Positions 9,201-15,777 of a stretch of 22,934 nt of DNA are shown here, in pieces. How positions within the stretch are numbered: the first letter of the stretch is position 1; every line of letters begins with the position of its first letter. The stretch lies in NCBI GenBank assembly GCA_045591035.1, contig JAZNSG010000053.1, positions 1-22,934 on the forward strand, in the 5' to 3' direction. This DNA comes from SIG440 sp045591035 (lineage in GTDB: Bacteria; Bacillota; Clostridia; Monoglobales; Monoglobaceae). Both the position numbers and the translations under genes were made by a program. A model generated the notes under the pieces. It saw only the letters and a program-made list of their open reading frames with translations. It was not told the DNA's origin and did not search any database.

Positions 9201-11023
9201 AAAAGAATCCCGATGTAGGAGTTGATCTTGGCACAATAACAAAGAATATCAAGGATTATGAGGACAACGTTGCTTCTTGCGGAGTGGTTAAAAACTTTAC
9301 ATTCAAGGCGGTATTCGACGAACATGAAGTTGGTGAAGCAACTTTGACTTTGGGCATAGGTGATTCCACCGGAAGTGTAGCAATAAGTGCAACTCTTACA
9401 GACGCACAGAACAGCAGATTCACAGCCGGAAGACCGATATATATCTATGAGGTTCATAACAGTTCAGATTTGACACTTATTTATGACGATGCAAGATATG
9501 CAGTATACCACGGCGCACCGCTTGTTATAAAAAATGCGGCAACCGATACGGTTGCAGCTGGGCTTGAATTCAACAACAAACTGGCTCCGTATCTTGTGAA
9601 TTACGACCTTGCAGGCGGTAATATCAGCGGGAATACAACAATTGCACCCAAAGTTGTTGCTTATGATGAGTCGGGACTTCTTCCCATCGGTGTGCCGATA
9701 AAGGCCGGTAGTACATTTGCAGGATGGAAAAAGGAATCAACTCCTGTTAACGATACAACGACCTATGAAAGTCTTGCCGGTGGTGCAGATGTTACGGCAA
9801 TCACTATAGTTGCTCAGTGGATGCCGAAAAACTACACAGTGCATTACGACCTGGCAGACGGAACCCTTGATGGAAATCCGACAGTAGCGGATGCAACTGT
9901 TAACTGGGGCGATGCAAATCTTCTTCCGTCAGGAACTCTTGCAAAACCAAGCCACACCTTTGCAGGCTGGAAGAAAGATACCGTAGATGTTGATAATACA
10001 AAAACTTATGCAGAACTTGCAGGAGCAGACGATGTAATGGAAATCACCCTTGTCGCACAATGGTCATACGCCGGTGGCGGCGGCGGAGGCGGCGGAGGTA
10101 CCACAAAGTACACCCTCACCTATGACTCCAATGGTGGTACTGAATATAAGAAAGAATCCTACAATCGTAACACAATCGTTGATATCGACAAGAAGCCCGA
10201 AAAAGATGGTTATGTATTTGAGGGCTGGTACGAAGACGAGGAACTTACAAAGTACGTTGATGAAGTTAAGATGACCAAAGATATCACCGTATATGCAAAA
10301 TGGGTTAAAGACAACGGTAACGCAGGTAATGGATATGATACGCCCGGAAGCCTTAATGGCGAAGACCACTTTGCTTATGTTGTGGGTTATCCCGACGGTA
10401 CGGTAAGACCTGATGACAATATCAGCCGTGCTGAAGTAACAGCAATCTTCTTCAGATTGTTAAAGCCTGATGAGGTAAGAGACAATAACCTTACAACAGA
10501 AAATAGCTTTGGCGATATTAATGACGGAGATTGGCACAACACTGCAATTTCTACAATGGCAAAACTCGGTATTGTAAAGGGCAGATATGCGACCAAGTTC
10601 GTTCCGGATGCATTCATTACACGTGCTGAATTTGCAACAATCTGTGCAAGATTTGATGATTCAGAATTTGAAGTAGTTGATAACTTCTCGGATGTTCAGG
10701 GGCATTGGGCAGAGCACGATATCCACGAAGCAGCGGCTCACGGCTGGATAAGAGGCTATGAAGACGGAACCTTCAAGCCTGACCAGTTTATTACAAGAGC
10801 AGAAGCTATGACAATGATTAACAGAGTGCTTAATCGTGTGCCTGAAACGGCGGATGATTTGCTCAAGGATATGATTAGCTGGCCTGATAACAGCGACAAA
10901 TCTGCCTGGTACTATTTGGCAGTTCAGGAAGCGACAAACAGCCATGACTATGAAATGAAGAATCATATTTATGAAAAATGGACTGCTCTCAGAGAAGGTA
11001 CTGACTGGAAAAAGTACGAATAA
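6245..11023 (+). CDS. Giant SLH-anchored surface protein with VWA, isopeptide-like and InlB-type repeat domains
   Basis: This is a 1592-residue exported cell-surface protein, probably an adhesin or matrix component. Residues 1-29 are a signal peptide ending SVSAA. A von Willebrand A domain (about 68-390) has a full MIDAS: Asp76-x-Ser78-x-Ser80, Thr271 and Asp302. It carries a Tyr-rich insert at about 155-215. Beta-rich adhesin sequence follows. Residues about 990-1113 resemble a Spy0128/FctA-type isopeptide domain, with candidate Lys1000, Glu1069 and Asn1110/1111. InlB-B (Listeria-Bacteroides) repeats lie near 903-985, 1114-1195, 1196-1274 and 1288-1354. A nine-glycine linker (1277-1285) sits among them. 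Three SLH motifs (about 1372-1406, 1422-1470 and 1481-1529, with SRAE/TRAE signatures) should bind pyruvylated wall polymer. ATG 6245 is fixed by AAGGAAGG (6232-6239) and the signal peptide. The ligand is unknown. Confidence 0.9.
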   Translation: MKTRRILATILTLVMIMTLIPMTISVSAATDPVVFTKELLPVTGGQPRKIKLEAYTTGSTISSSATVPADIILVLDQSGSMDDTIDGVTKLSIMKTAVSSFASEVAAFNTANNNSYRLAIVGFASESGYNDNTEILTAYGTQTITNTVYTPVSITSLDTDNTYYIADGDGYESISYYEAYSGIFVSYQAGWYTSGSFGTRGDYVNIQSTTVYERITTTSTAPVTTPGVAYADLTNDNYAAAFVDCTTANIASDGTIGKAINQLDGNGATRTDLGMEMAEEIFNNQPAGTYTNRKKIVVVITDGVPTTASAFSATVANDAVSAAKTMKDDGAHIFSMYLGTPSSDSANFLQALSSNYPEATAYDTLGTKVANSYYSAHTQGSAVTNVFHDIAFSITANSTLDEKSVVTDTISEYFRLPAVQGGVYDLEQISVYTVDKIAGAADQWSSEEKPFETATVTIEGGKTIKVTGFNFAYHCVTETPKDGSGGTDYGRKLVIYIPIVEDESADTFGGYLPTNNGAGIYQTADAAAPEITAVNEYDNVTLKYSLLDDECWKHIGTETSYTFFYNEANLNGILADMIPDTSRPDGVRNLGVTMEYALVDTALTADTADDTVIATLRVAQGAAVDVTNFANWTLTGNTEKVLTITPLTNHAEAMYRLDCVLTNANDSGITLAESSYLDVEIVNENVHLVGGVIDDGGTLTVEPAMVGGSVQGTKIGNTYREEVTQGDDTAKMIFSANTGYEISKILHITSSGHDHPLDTTTTLFDKELGTDLITAGNPDEVGFFTGDIYTYQAINVQSGQAIEVYTRPVVYTLTTSHDTGSIIMDGTTYPYHASEQLEVFFKAHEGYSISSVEIDGVLYNASQMIANPAIFNLETDGAGILSGDVHLSKTQNHTVSVTSVKRTYNITYKYYQQNGGTFDELTSEEENIGGVEFGTLIPAPTAPTPIVGHTLKSWFDTYNGSEFTDLVDIATMTMPARDIILYAFWEKNPDVGVDLGTITKNIKDYEDNVASCGVVKNFTFKAVFDEHEVGEATLTLGIGDSTGSVAISATLTDAQNSRFTAGRPIYIYEVHNSSDLTLIYDDARYAVYHGAPLVIKNAATDTVAAGLEFNNKLAPYLVNYDLAGGNISGNTTIAPKVVAYDESGLLPIGVPIKAGSTFAGWKKESTPVNDTTTYESLAGGADVTAITIVAQWMPKNYTVHYDLADGTLDGNPTVADATVNWGDANLLPSGTLAKPSHTFAGWKKDTVDVDNTKTYAELAGADDVMEITLVAQWSYAGGGGGGGGGTTKYTLTYDSNGGTEYKKESYNRNTIVDIDKKPEKDGYVFEGWYEDEELTKYVDEVKMTKDITVYAKWVKDNGNAGNGYDTPGSLNGEDHFAYVVGYPDGTVRPDDNISRAEVTAIFFRLLKPDEVRDNNLTTENSFGDINDGDWHNTAISTMAKLGIVKGRYATKFVPDAFITRAEFATICARFDDSEFEVVDNFSDVQGHWAEHDIHEAAAHGWIRGYEDGTFKPDQFITRAEAMTMINRVLNRVPETADDLLKDMISWPDNSDKSAWYYLAVQEATNSHDYEMKNHIYEKWTALREGTDWKKYE

Positions 11024-11042
11024 TCAAGGCTAATATTTAAAT

Positions 11043-11075
11043 TGCCGCCTCTCCAACCGGAGGGGCGGCAGTTTT
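11043..11075 (+). terminator. Intrinsic terminator after the surface-protein gene
   Basis: A GC-rich 12-bp stem (11043-11054 with 11059-11070, one G-U pair) closes an AACC tetraloop and is followed by GTTTT. Confidence 0.85.
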
Positions 11076-11110
11076 GCAAAAAAGCTTTAAAATAACTTTT
11101 ATTTATTATA

Positions 11111-11139
11111 TTGAAAATCCTGACAAAAAGGAGTATAAT
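11111..11139 (+). promoter_or_regulatory. Promoter of the phosphatase-nitroreductase pair
   Basis: TTGAAA (11111-11116) and consensus TATAAT (11134-11139) are separated by 17 bases, 55 bases upstream of the phosphatase start. Confidence 0.75.
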
Positions 11140-11193
11140 AAAGGGGAATTATAACGGATGAAGAGATGCAGAAAGGGATTTTAAGGTGGATTT

Positions 11194-11640
11194 ATGGTCA
11201 AAATAATGTTTGTCTGCCACGGAAATATTTGCAGAAGTCCAATGGCTGAGTTTGTATTAAAGGATATGGTCAAAAAAGAGGGCAGAGAAAAGGATTTTGT
11301 GATTGCGTCCTGCGCTACGAGCACGGAAGAAATTTTGGGAGACAGGGGGAATCCTGTGTACCCGCCTGCGAAAGCTGAACTTAAAAAGCACGGAATTTCT
11401 TGTGATGGTAAATTTGCAGTTCAGCTAAAGAAAACCGACTATGACAAGTATGATTTGTTTTTTTGCATGGATGATAACAATGTTAAAAATGCTATGAAAA
11501 TACTTGGCAAGGATGATGAGGGAAAGGTGCAAAAGCTGCTTTCAGACCGGGATGTTGCAGACCCTTGGTATACAAGGAATTTCGAGATAACATATGAGGA
11601 TATTTACAAAGGCTGCAAGACGATAGTTGAGAAATATTGA
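11194..11640 (+). CDS. Low-molecular-weight protein-tyrosine phosphatase
   Basis: This 148-residue cytoplasmic enzyme should hydrolyse phosphotyrosine (or phosphoarginine, as in the related YwlE) on proteins. The P-loop CX5R-S begins at Cys8 (CHGNICRS) with Arg14 and Ser15. The general acid Asp123 sits in a DPWYTRNF segment near the C-terminus; the DP pair and following Tyr/Phe are usual for the LMW-PTP family. Length is normal. The start at ATG 11194 follows AGGTGGA (11184-11190). Its stop codon overlaps the ribosome-binding region of the nitroreductase gene, so the two are probably co-transcribed. No tyrosine kinase or capsule gene is in the window to suggest a specific partner. Confidence 0.9.
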   Translation: MVKIMFVCHGNICRSPMAEFVLKDMVKKEGREKDFVIASCATSTEEILGDRGNPVYPPAKAELKKHGISCDGKFAVQLKKTDYDKYDLFFCMDDNNVKNAMKILGKDDEGKVQKLLSDRDVADPWYTRNFEITYEDIYKGCKTIVEKY

Positions 11641-11663
11641 GGAGAAAAGGAGTGAATAAAGAT

Positions 11664-12182
11664 ATGGATTTTATAAAGTTTGCAAGTGACAGGTTTTCTG
11701 TCAGAAAATTTAAACCTCAGCATTTGGAAAAAGAGGTTATAGACAAGATATTGCTGGGCGGTCATATTGCACCAACGGGGTGCAACTATCAGCCACAGAG
11801 AATACTTGTGCTTAATACTGACGAGGGGATGGAGAGACTCTCAAAGTGTACACCTTGTCATTTTGATGCTCCCACAGCGATGGTTATTGGCTACAATAAG
11901 AAGGAATCGTGGGTTAGAAAGTATGATGGAGTGATGTCTGCGCCTGTGGATTCAACCATTGTTGCTACCCATCTGATGCTGACCGCCCATTCCCTTGGCG
12001 TTGGAAGCTGTATGGTTATGGCGTATAACCCCGAGATTTTGAAGAATGAATTTAATATCCCTGAAGATTATGAGATAACAATGATTCTGTGCTTGGGATA
12101 TCCTGCAGATGATGCTGTGCCTCATTCTTACCATGAGGAAGTAAGACCGATAGAAGAGACGGTATTTTACGAAAAGTTCTGA
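11664..12182 (+). CDS. Nitroreductase-family flavoprotein
   Basis: This 172-residue protein should bind FMN and reduce a small organic substrate with NAD(P)H; the physiological substrate cannot be told. The N-terminal DRFSVRKF segment matches the conserved SxRxF FMN-phosphate contact of the family. A TGCNYQPQR segment (about 38-46) and a GVGSCMVMAYNP segment follow the nitroreductase fold order. The C-terminal half ends in the usual LGYPADD turn (about residues 146-152). ATG 11664 is preferred because family members start near this point and AAGGAGTGA (11647-11655) precedes it. GTG 11652 and TTG 11637 are possible upstream alternatives. It is the second gene after the phosphatase. Confidence 0.87.
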   Translation: MDFIKFASDRFSVRKFKPQHLEKEVIDKILLGGHIAPTGCNYQPQRILVLNTDEGMERLSKCTPCHFDAPTAMVIGYNKKESWVRKYDGVMSAPVDSTIVATHLMLTAHSLGVGSCMVMAYNPEILKNEFNIPEDYEITMILCLGYPADDAVPHSYHEEVRPIEETVFYEKF

Positions 12183-12201
12183 TTCCCATAAGTTAAGCTT
12201 T

Positions 12202-12229
12202 AAAACGAGCCCAATGTGGCTCGTTTTTC
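12202..12229 (+). terminator. Intrinsic terminator after the nitroreductase gene
   Basis: A perfect 10-bp stem (12202-12211 with 12218-12227) closes a 6-base loop, and the T-run of the right arm extends beyond it. Confidence 0.88.
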
Positions 12230-12231
12230 TG

Positions 12232-12260
12232 TTGACAAATGTATAAATATTTAGTATAAT
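12232..12260 (+). promoter_or_regulatory. Promoter of the AbrB operon with a flanking inverted repeat
   Basis: TTGACA (12232-12237) and TATAAT (12255-12260) are consensus boxes separated by 17 bases. The -10 box lies inside the inverted repeat TGTATAA (12240-12246) / TTATACA (12264-12270), a candidate operator. The preceding terminator ends only three bases before the -35 box. Confidence 0.8.
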
Positions 12261-12304
12261 AAGTTATACAAATCATACTTTTCTAACAAATAGGGGGATT
12301 TTTC

Positions 12305-12514
12305 ATGAGCTTTCCAAAAGGAAAATATGCGTGGACTGTAACAGTTGGCGAAAAGGGACAGATTGTCATTCCGAAACAGGCCCGTGAGGTGTTTGGGATT
12401 AAGCCAGGAGATACTTTGATAGTCTTGGGAGATGAGGAAAGAGGTATAGCTATTCCGCCAAAGGCTATGCTTGAATCGTTTTCGAGTACGATTTTTGAGA
12501 ATGTCAAAAAGTAA
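12305..12514 (+). CDS. AbrB/SpoVT-type swapped-hairpin DNA-binding protein
   Basis: This 69-residue protein should dimerise through a swapped-hairpin AbrB fold and bind DNA as a transition-state or local regulator. Residues about 9-55 carry the family signature: a first strand, then GEKGQIVIPKQAREVFGIKPGD, a short loop, and a strand ending in IAIPPK. The 14-residue tail is too short for an AbrB C-terminal multimerisation domain, so it may act only as a small oligomer. GGGGGA (12293-12298) precedes ATG 12305. It leads a three-gene operon with a membrane zinc-ribbon protein and an acyltransferase. This pattern suggests local autoregulation rather than a global AbrB role, but that is inference. 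Confidence 0.88.
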   Translation: MSFPKGKYAWTVTVGEKGQIVIPKQAREVFGIKPGDTLIVLGDEERGIAIPPKAMLESFSSTIFENVKK

Positions 12515-12527
12515 GGAGGGGTTTTGA

Positions 12528-12902
12528 GTGGAAGATAAAAAATTACTTGAAATGGAAAATGAATTAAAGCAAAAGGACAGGACAATCTGGACTTGTATGT
12601 GGGTGATTATGACGCTAAGTATTTTAGGCTTGACGGCGGGGGTTTTGGCTACGGCGTTTTTGGTACCAGAGGGAATTTGGCAAATGGTCACAGTTTTGGG
12701 GCTATGTGTTTTGTTTTTAATACCCTGCTTTTATGCATTAAAGCTTGAAATAAGTGTAGGCAGCTACCAATGTAAAAAATGCGGCAAGAAGATTGTGCCT
12801 GCATATAAAGAGGCGTTGAATGCAATGCACCGTGGAACAACTCGATACCTTAAATGTCCTGAGTGTGGAAGACGAACCTGGTGCAAAAAGGTTTTAAAGT
12901 AG
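12528..12902 (+). CDS. Small two-helix membrane protein with C-terminal zinc ribbon, function unknown
   Basis: This is a 124-residue protein I do not recognise at family level. A charged N-terminal helix (1-20) is followed by two hydrophobic segments (about 22-45 and 50-72) and a cytoplasmic C-terminal zinc ribbon with Cys82-x-x-Cys85 and Cys110-x-x-Cys113. The metal site is inferred from spacing. The start is GTG 12528, placed by GGAGGGG (12515-12521) six bases upstream and overlapping the end of the preceding gene's stop region. It lies between an AbrB-type gene and an acyltransferase. Similar small AbrB-plus-membrane pairs occur in Clostridia, but no function is assigned here. Confidence 0.75.
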   Translation: MEDKKLLEMENELKQKDRTIWTCMWVIMTLSILGLTAGVLATAFLVPEGIWQMVTVLGLCVLFLIPCFYALKLEISVGSYQCKKCGKKIVPAYKEALNAMHRGTTRYLKCPECGRRTWCKKVLK

Positions 12903-12910
12903 GTGAGAAG

Positions 12911-13942
12911 ATGCGGAAGCATTATTTAGATAATTTAAGATGGACGACAGTTCTTTTGGTGCTTGTTTATCATGTGTTTTATATATTCAATGATGTGGGT
13001 GTTTTGGGTGGAATTCCAAATGCCAAAAATATTGCGTTCTTTGACGGAGTTTCCGCACTTATATATCCTTGGTTTATGGTTTTGCTTTTTGTGATTTCGG
13101 GAATGAGTGCAAGATATGCACTCGTTAAAAAGACAAACAAGGAATTTATAAAGGAAAGATTGAGGAAGCTCATAGTTCCCTCAACGCTTGGTTTGTTTGT
13201 AATTCATTGGATTACAGGCTACTTGAATATTAAAATGGGTGGAGGACTGGAGTATATACCAAAGGCGCTTATCTATCCAATATCTGCCGTCAGCGGAACA
13301 GGTCCTCTGTGGTTTATTCAGATGCTTTTTGTGTTCTCGTGTTTGATTTTGCTGCTCAAAAAGTGGGACTCGAAGGTATTTGCCAAAACACCGACAGCAG
13401 TGATTTATATGCTGTTTTTGTTTATTTTTTGTGGAGCACAAATTTTGAATTTTCCGGTGCTTACAATGTATCGTTTTGGTATCTATGCAGTGGCATTTCT
13501 GATTGGATATTTTGTATTTTCCCATGATGAGGTGCAGGACAGAATTGAAAGAGCAAGATGGTGGAGCCTGGGACTTGCGGTAGTGTTTGGCATTTTGCAT
13601 GGAGTTAAATTTGCAGGTACAAATTTCACAAGAGATGAATGCCTTAAACATATCATTACGAATATGTATTTGTGGTTTATGGTGCTGACGGTTTTGGGCT
13701 TTGGCAAGAGATATTTTAATAAGCCGATGGGATATATGACAAAATCAAGTTTCGGGATATATGTTCTGCATTATCCTGTGTTGCTCACCCTTTGCTATAT
13801 ATTGACAACTTATTTTGACATGTGTGCAATTTTGAATTATGCCATTGCGTTAGTTCTTGAATTTGTGTTTACATTCGGACTCTACGAAGTTATAAAGCGA
13901 ATACCTGTCATAAGATTTCTTGTCCTTGGGATAGAAAGATAG
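12911..13942 (+). CDS. Membrane acyltransferase, acyltransferase-3 family
   Basis: This 343-residue multi-pass membrane protein should transfer an acyl group to an extracellular or cell-wall glycan or other acceptor; the acceptor is not evident. About ten hydrophobic segments span the length. The N-terminal YLDNLRWTTVLLVLVYH block with His21 is the typical start of acyltransferase-3 proteins. A GPLWFIQMLF segment (131-140) and a late SSFGIYVLHYPV segment (279-290) are further family marks. ATG 12911 is chosen because AGGTGA (12901-12906) precedes it and the family motif begins at once. An upstream in-frame ATG at 12863 would overlap the previous gene by 40 bases. It is the last gene of the AbrB operon. 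Confidence 0.85.
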   Translation: MRKHYLDNLRWTTVLLVLVYHVFYIFNDVGVLGGIPNAKNIAFFDGVSALIYPWFMVLLFVISGMSARYALVKKTNKEFIKERLRKLIVPSTLGLFVIHWITGYLNIKMGGGLEYIPKALIYPISAVSGTGPLWFIQMLFVFSCLILLLKKWDSKVFAKTPTAVIYMLFLFIFCGAQILNFPVLTMYRFGIYAVAFLIGYFVFSHDEVQDRIERARWWSLGLAVVFGILHGVKFAGTNFTRDECLKHIITNMYLWFMVLTVLGFGKRYFNKPMGYMTKSSFGIYVLHYPVLLTLCYILTTYFDMCAILNYAIALVLEFVFTFGLYEVIKRIPVIRFLVLGIER

Positions 13943-13968
13943 CAAAAATTAAAAAATCTTGTATAACG

Positions 13969-14000
13969 AAAAAACGGAGCCATAATTGGCTCCGTTTTTT
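13969..14000. terminator. Bidirectional terminator between convergent operons
   Basis: A perfect 13-bp stem (13969-13981 with 13988-14000) closes a 6-base loop, with an A6 run on one side and a T6 run on the other. It can end the AbrB operon on the plus strand and the hydrogenase maturation operon on the minus strand, whose last stop is at 14006. Confidence 0.9.
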
Positions 14001-14005
14001 AAGAT

Positions 14006-14305
14006 TTAGACTTCAAAGTCAAAACACTTTCTGGTATCGACAACTGAACGAACAAAGGTTGCGACAGCCAGATGGTCGGGATTTTTCTGATAAGCCATGA
14101 GCGCTGCTTCGTCAACAAAGGTGGTGTCAAGCATCAGGTCTCCGCTTGATGAAGCCAAGGGATTTATATGAACCTTGATTTCGGTAAGGCCATCAATTTT
14201 GCCCAAAAGTGCCTCGAGTTCTGTCTTGATTTTAGCCGCAAACTCAGCCTTTTCTGTGTTGGAATACTCTTCCTTGAAACTCCAGATAATTACATGTTTA
14301 ACCAT
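14006..14305 (-). CDS. Dabb (stress-responsive A/B barrel) domain protein
   Basis: This 99-residue protein is a single Dabb domain: it begins MVKHVIIWSF, has a central GLTEIKVHINP strand and a D..L..TTFVDEAALMAYQKNPDHLA segment, and ends with a VRSVVDTRKCFDF strand. The family forms dimeric alpha-beta barrels. Substrates are often unknown. ATG 14305 follows the ribosome site AAGGAGAAAT (14320-14311). An upstream in-frame start would overlap hydG. It is the last gene of the hydrogenase maturation operon, 22 bases after hydG, so a link with maturation or redox stress is possible but not shown by the sequence. Confidence 0.85.
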   Translation of the reverse strand: MVKHVIIWSFKEEYSNTEKAEFAAKIKTELEALLGKIDGLTEIKVHINPLASSSGDLMLDTTFVDEAALMAYQKNPDHLAVATFVRSVVDTRKCFDFEV

Positions 14306-14327
14306 TTTAAATTTCTCCTTTTTATTT

Positions 14328-15752
14328 TTAGAAACGGAAGTCACGCTTTCCGCTTTCAATTTCTTCAATGTATTTTTTTGCAATACTACGGGTTTTTTCG
14401 TTGGGAACCTTTTCAATTTCGGTTTCGATAACCTTAAGCCCGTTTTTCACGGTTTCGGGTGACGCATAGTCGGTCAGGTACTCTTTGAGTGTGATAAGAG
14501 CGTTGGGTTGACAGCAGTTTGCAATCTGTCCCGATTTAATGAGCGACATAAATCTGTCACCTGTTCTGCCCTCGCGATAACAAGCTGTGCAGAAGCTTGG
14601 AATATAGCCAAGCTCCAGGAGCCAGTTGACAACACTGTCAAGGGGACGGGTGTCGCTTATGTCGAATTGTGCCGAGTTTTCGTTTTCGGGCTCTTCGTGA
14701 ATATAGCCCCCCACGGTTGTGCGTGAGCCGCCGCTTATCTGGGATACGCCAAGCCTTAAAACACGTTCTCTTGATGCTTTGGATTCGCGGGTTGAAATTA
14801 TCATTCCTGTATAGGGAACAGCAATTCTGATAACAGCCACGATTTTCTCAAAAATATCATCGGATATAGCATTTGAAAAGCTGTCTTTGTCTATTCCCTC
14901 TGCAGCACAAATTCTTGGAACACTTATGGTATGGGGGCCTACGCCCTTTGCTGCCTCCAGGTGTTCTGCGTGCATAAGCAAACCAACAAAGTCATAGCGG
15001 TACATTTCAAGTCCAAAAAGAACACCGATACCAACATCGTCAATTCCGCCGTCCATAGCTCTGTCCATAGCTTCGGTGTGGTAGGCATAGTTGTGCTTTG
15101 GACCTGTTGGATGAAGAAGCTCGTAGTTTTCTTTGTGGTAGGTTTCCTGAAAGAGTATATATGTGCCGATTCCCGCATCCTTGAGCTTTCGGTAATTTTC
15201 TACCGTAGTTGCTGCAATATTCACGTTTACACGGCGGATAGCACCGTTTTTGTGCTTTATGGAGTATATTGTTTTTATGCTTTCAAGAACATATTCAATG
15301 GGATTATTCACCGGGTCTTCGCCAAGCTCAATTGCAAGACGCTTGTGCCCCATATCCTGAAGTGCTATAACCTCGGCTTTGATTTCTTCCTGGGAGAGTT
15401 TTTTTCGGGTTATGCATTTGTTTTTGTAATGATAGGGACAATAGGTGCAACCGTTTACACAGTAGTTTGAAAGGTAAAGGGGAGCAAACATAACTATTCT
15501 GTTGCCATAGAGTTTTTCTTTAATCCTTATGGCAAGATTTTTGATAGCTTCGTTTGCTTCGGGGATATCACATTCCAAAAGAACTGCTGCCTCACGGTGA
15601 GAAAGACCTTTGCAGTCTTCAGCCCTTTCTATAAGCGAGAAAATAAGTTCACGATTTGATTTGTTTGCCTTGGCGTATTCTATTGTGTCAAGGATTTCCT
15701 CATGGTTAATGAATTCTTCTGCCACAGAAGATTTTGGGTTAAATATTGCCAT
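14328..15752 (-). CDS. hydG: [FeFe]-hydrogenase maturase HydG, radical SAM tyrosine lyase
   Basis: This 474-residue radical SAM enzyme splits tyrosine to make the CO and CN ligands of the hydrogenase H-cluster. The radical SAM cluster motif is CX3CX2C at Cys98, Cys102 and Cys105 (CVNGCTYC). The C-terminal auxiliary cluster motif CX2CX22C is intact at Cys388, Cys391 and Cys414, which distinguishes HydG from the thiamine enzyme ThiH. Length is normal for HydG. AGGAGG (15769-15764) lies about 11 bases before ATG 15752. It is preceded by hydE with a 25-base gap and followed by the Dabb gene. The third maturase, HydF, and the hydrogenase itself are not in the window. Confidence 0.95.
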   Translation of the reverse strand: MAIFNPKSSVAEEFINHEEILDTIEYAKANKSNRELIFSLIERAEDCKGLSHREAAVLLECDIPEANEAIKNLAIRIKEKLYGNRIVMFAPLYLSNYCVNGCTYCPYHYKNKCITRKKLSQEEIKAEVIALQDMGHKRLAIELGEDPVNNPIEYVLESIKTIYSIKHKNGAIRRVNVNIAATTVENYRKLKDAGIGTYILFQETYHKENYELLHPTGPKHNYAYHTEAMDRAMDGGIDDVGIGVLFGLEMYRYDFVGLLMHAEHLEAAKGVGPHTISVPRICAAEGIDKDSFSNAISDDIFEKIVAVIRIAVPYTGMIISTRESKASRERVLRLGVSQISGGSRTTVGGYIHEEPENENSAQFDISDTRPLDSVVNWLLELGYIPSFCTACYREGRTGDRFMSLIKSGQIANCCQPNALITLKEYLTDYASPETVKNGLKVIETEIEKVPNEKTRSIAKKYIEEIESGKRDFRF

Positions 15753-15777
15753 TTTAAGAATCGCCTCCTAATAAAAG

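Noticed and set aside
14931..15470. A 179-residue plus-strand frame opposite hydG
   Set aside because: It is antisense to a clearly conserved radical SAM gene, has no ribosome site or promoter, and its Cys/Val-rich sequence looks like a reverse-frame shadow.
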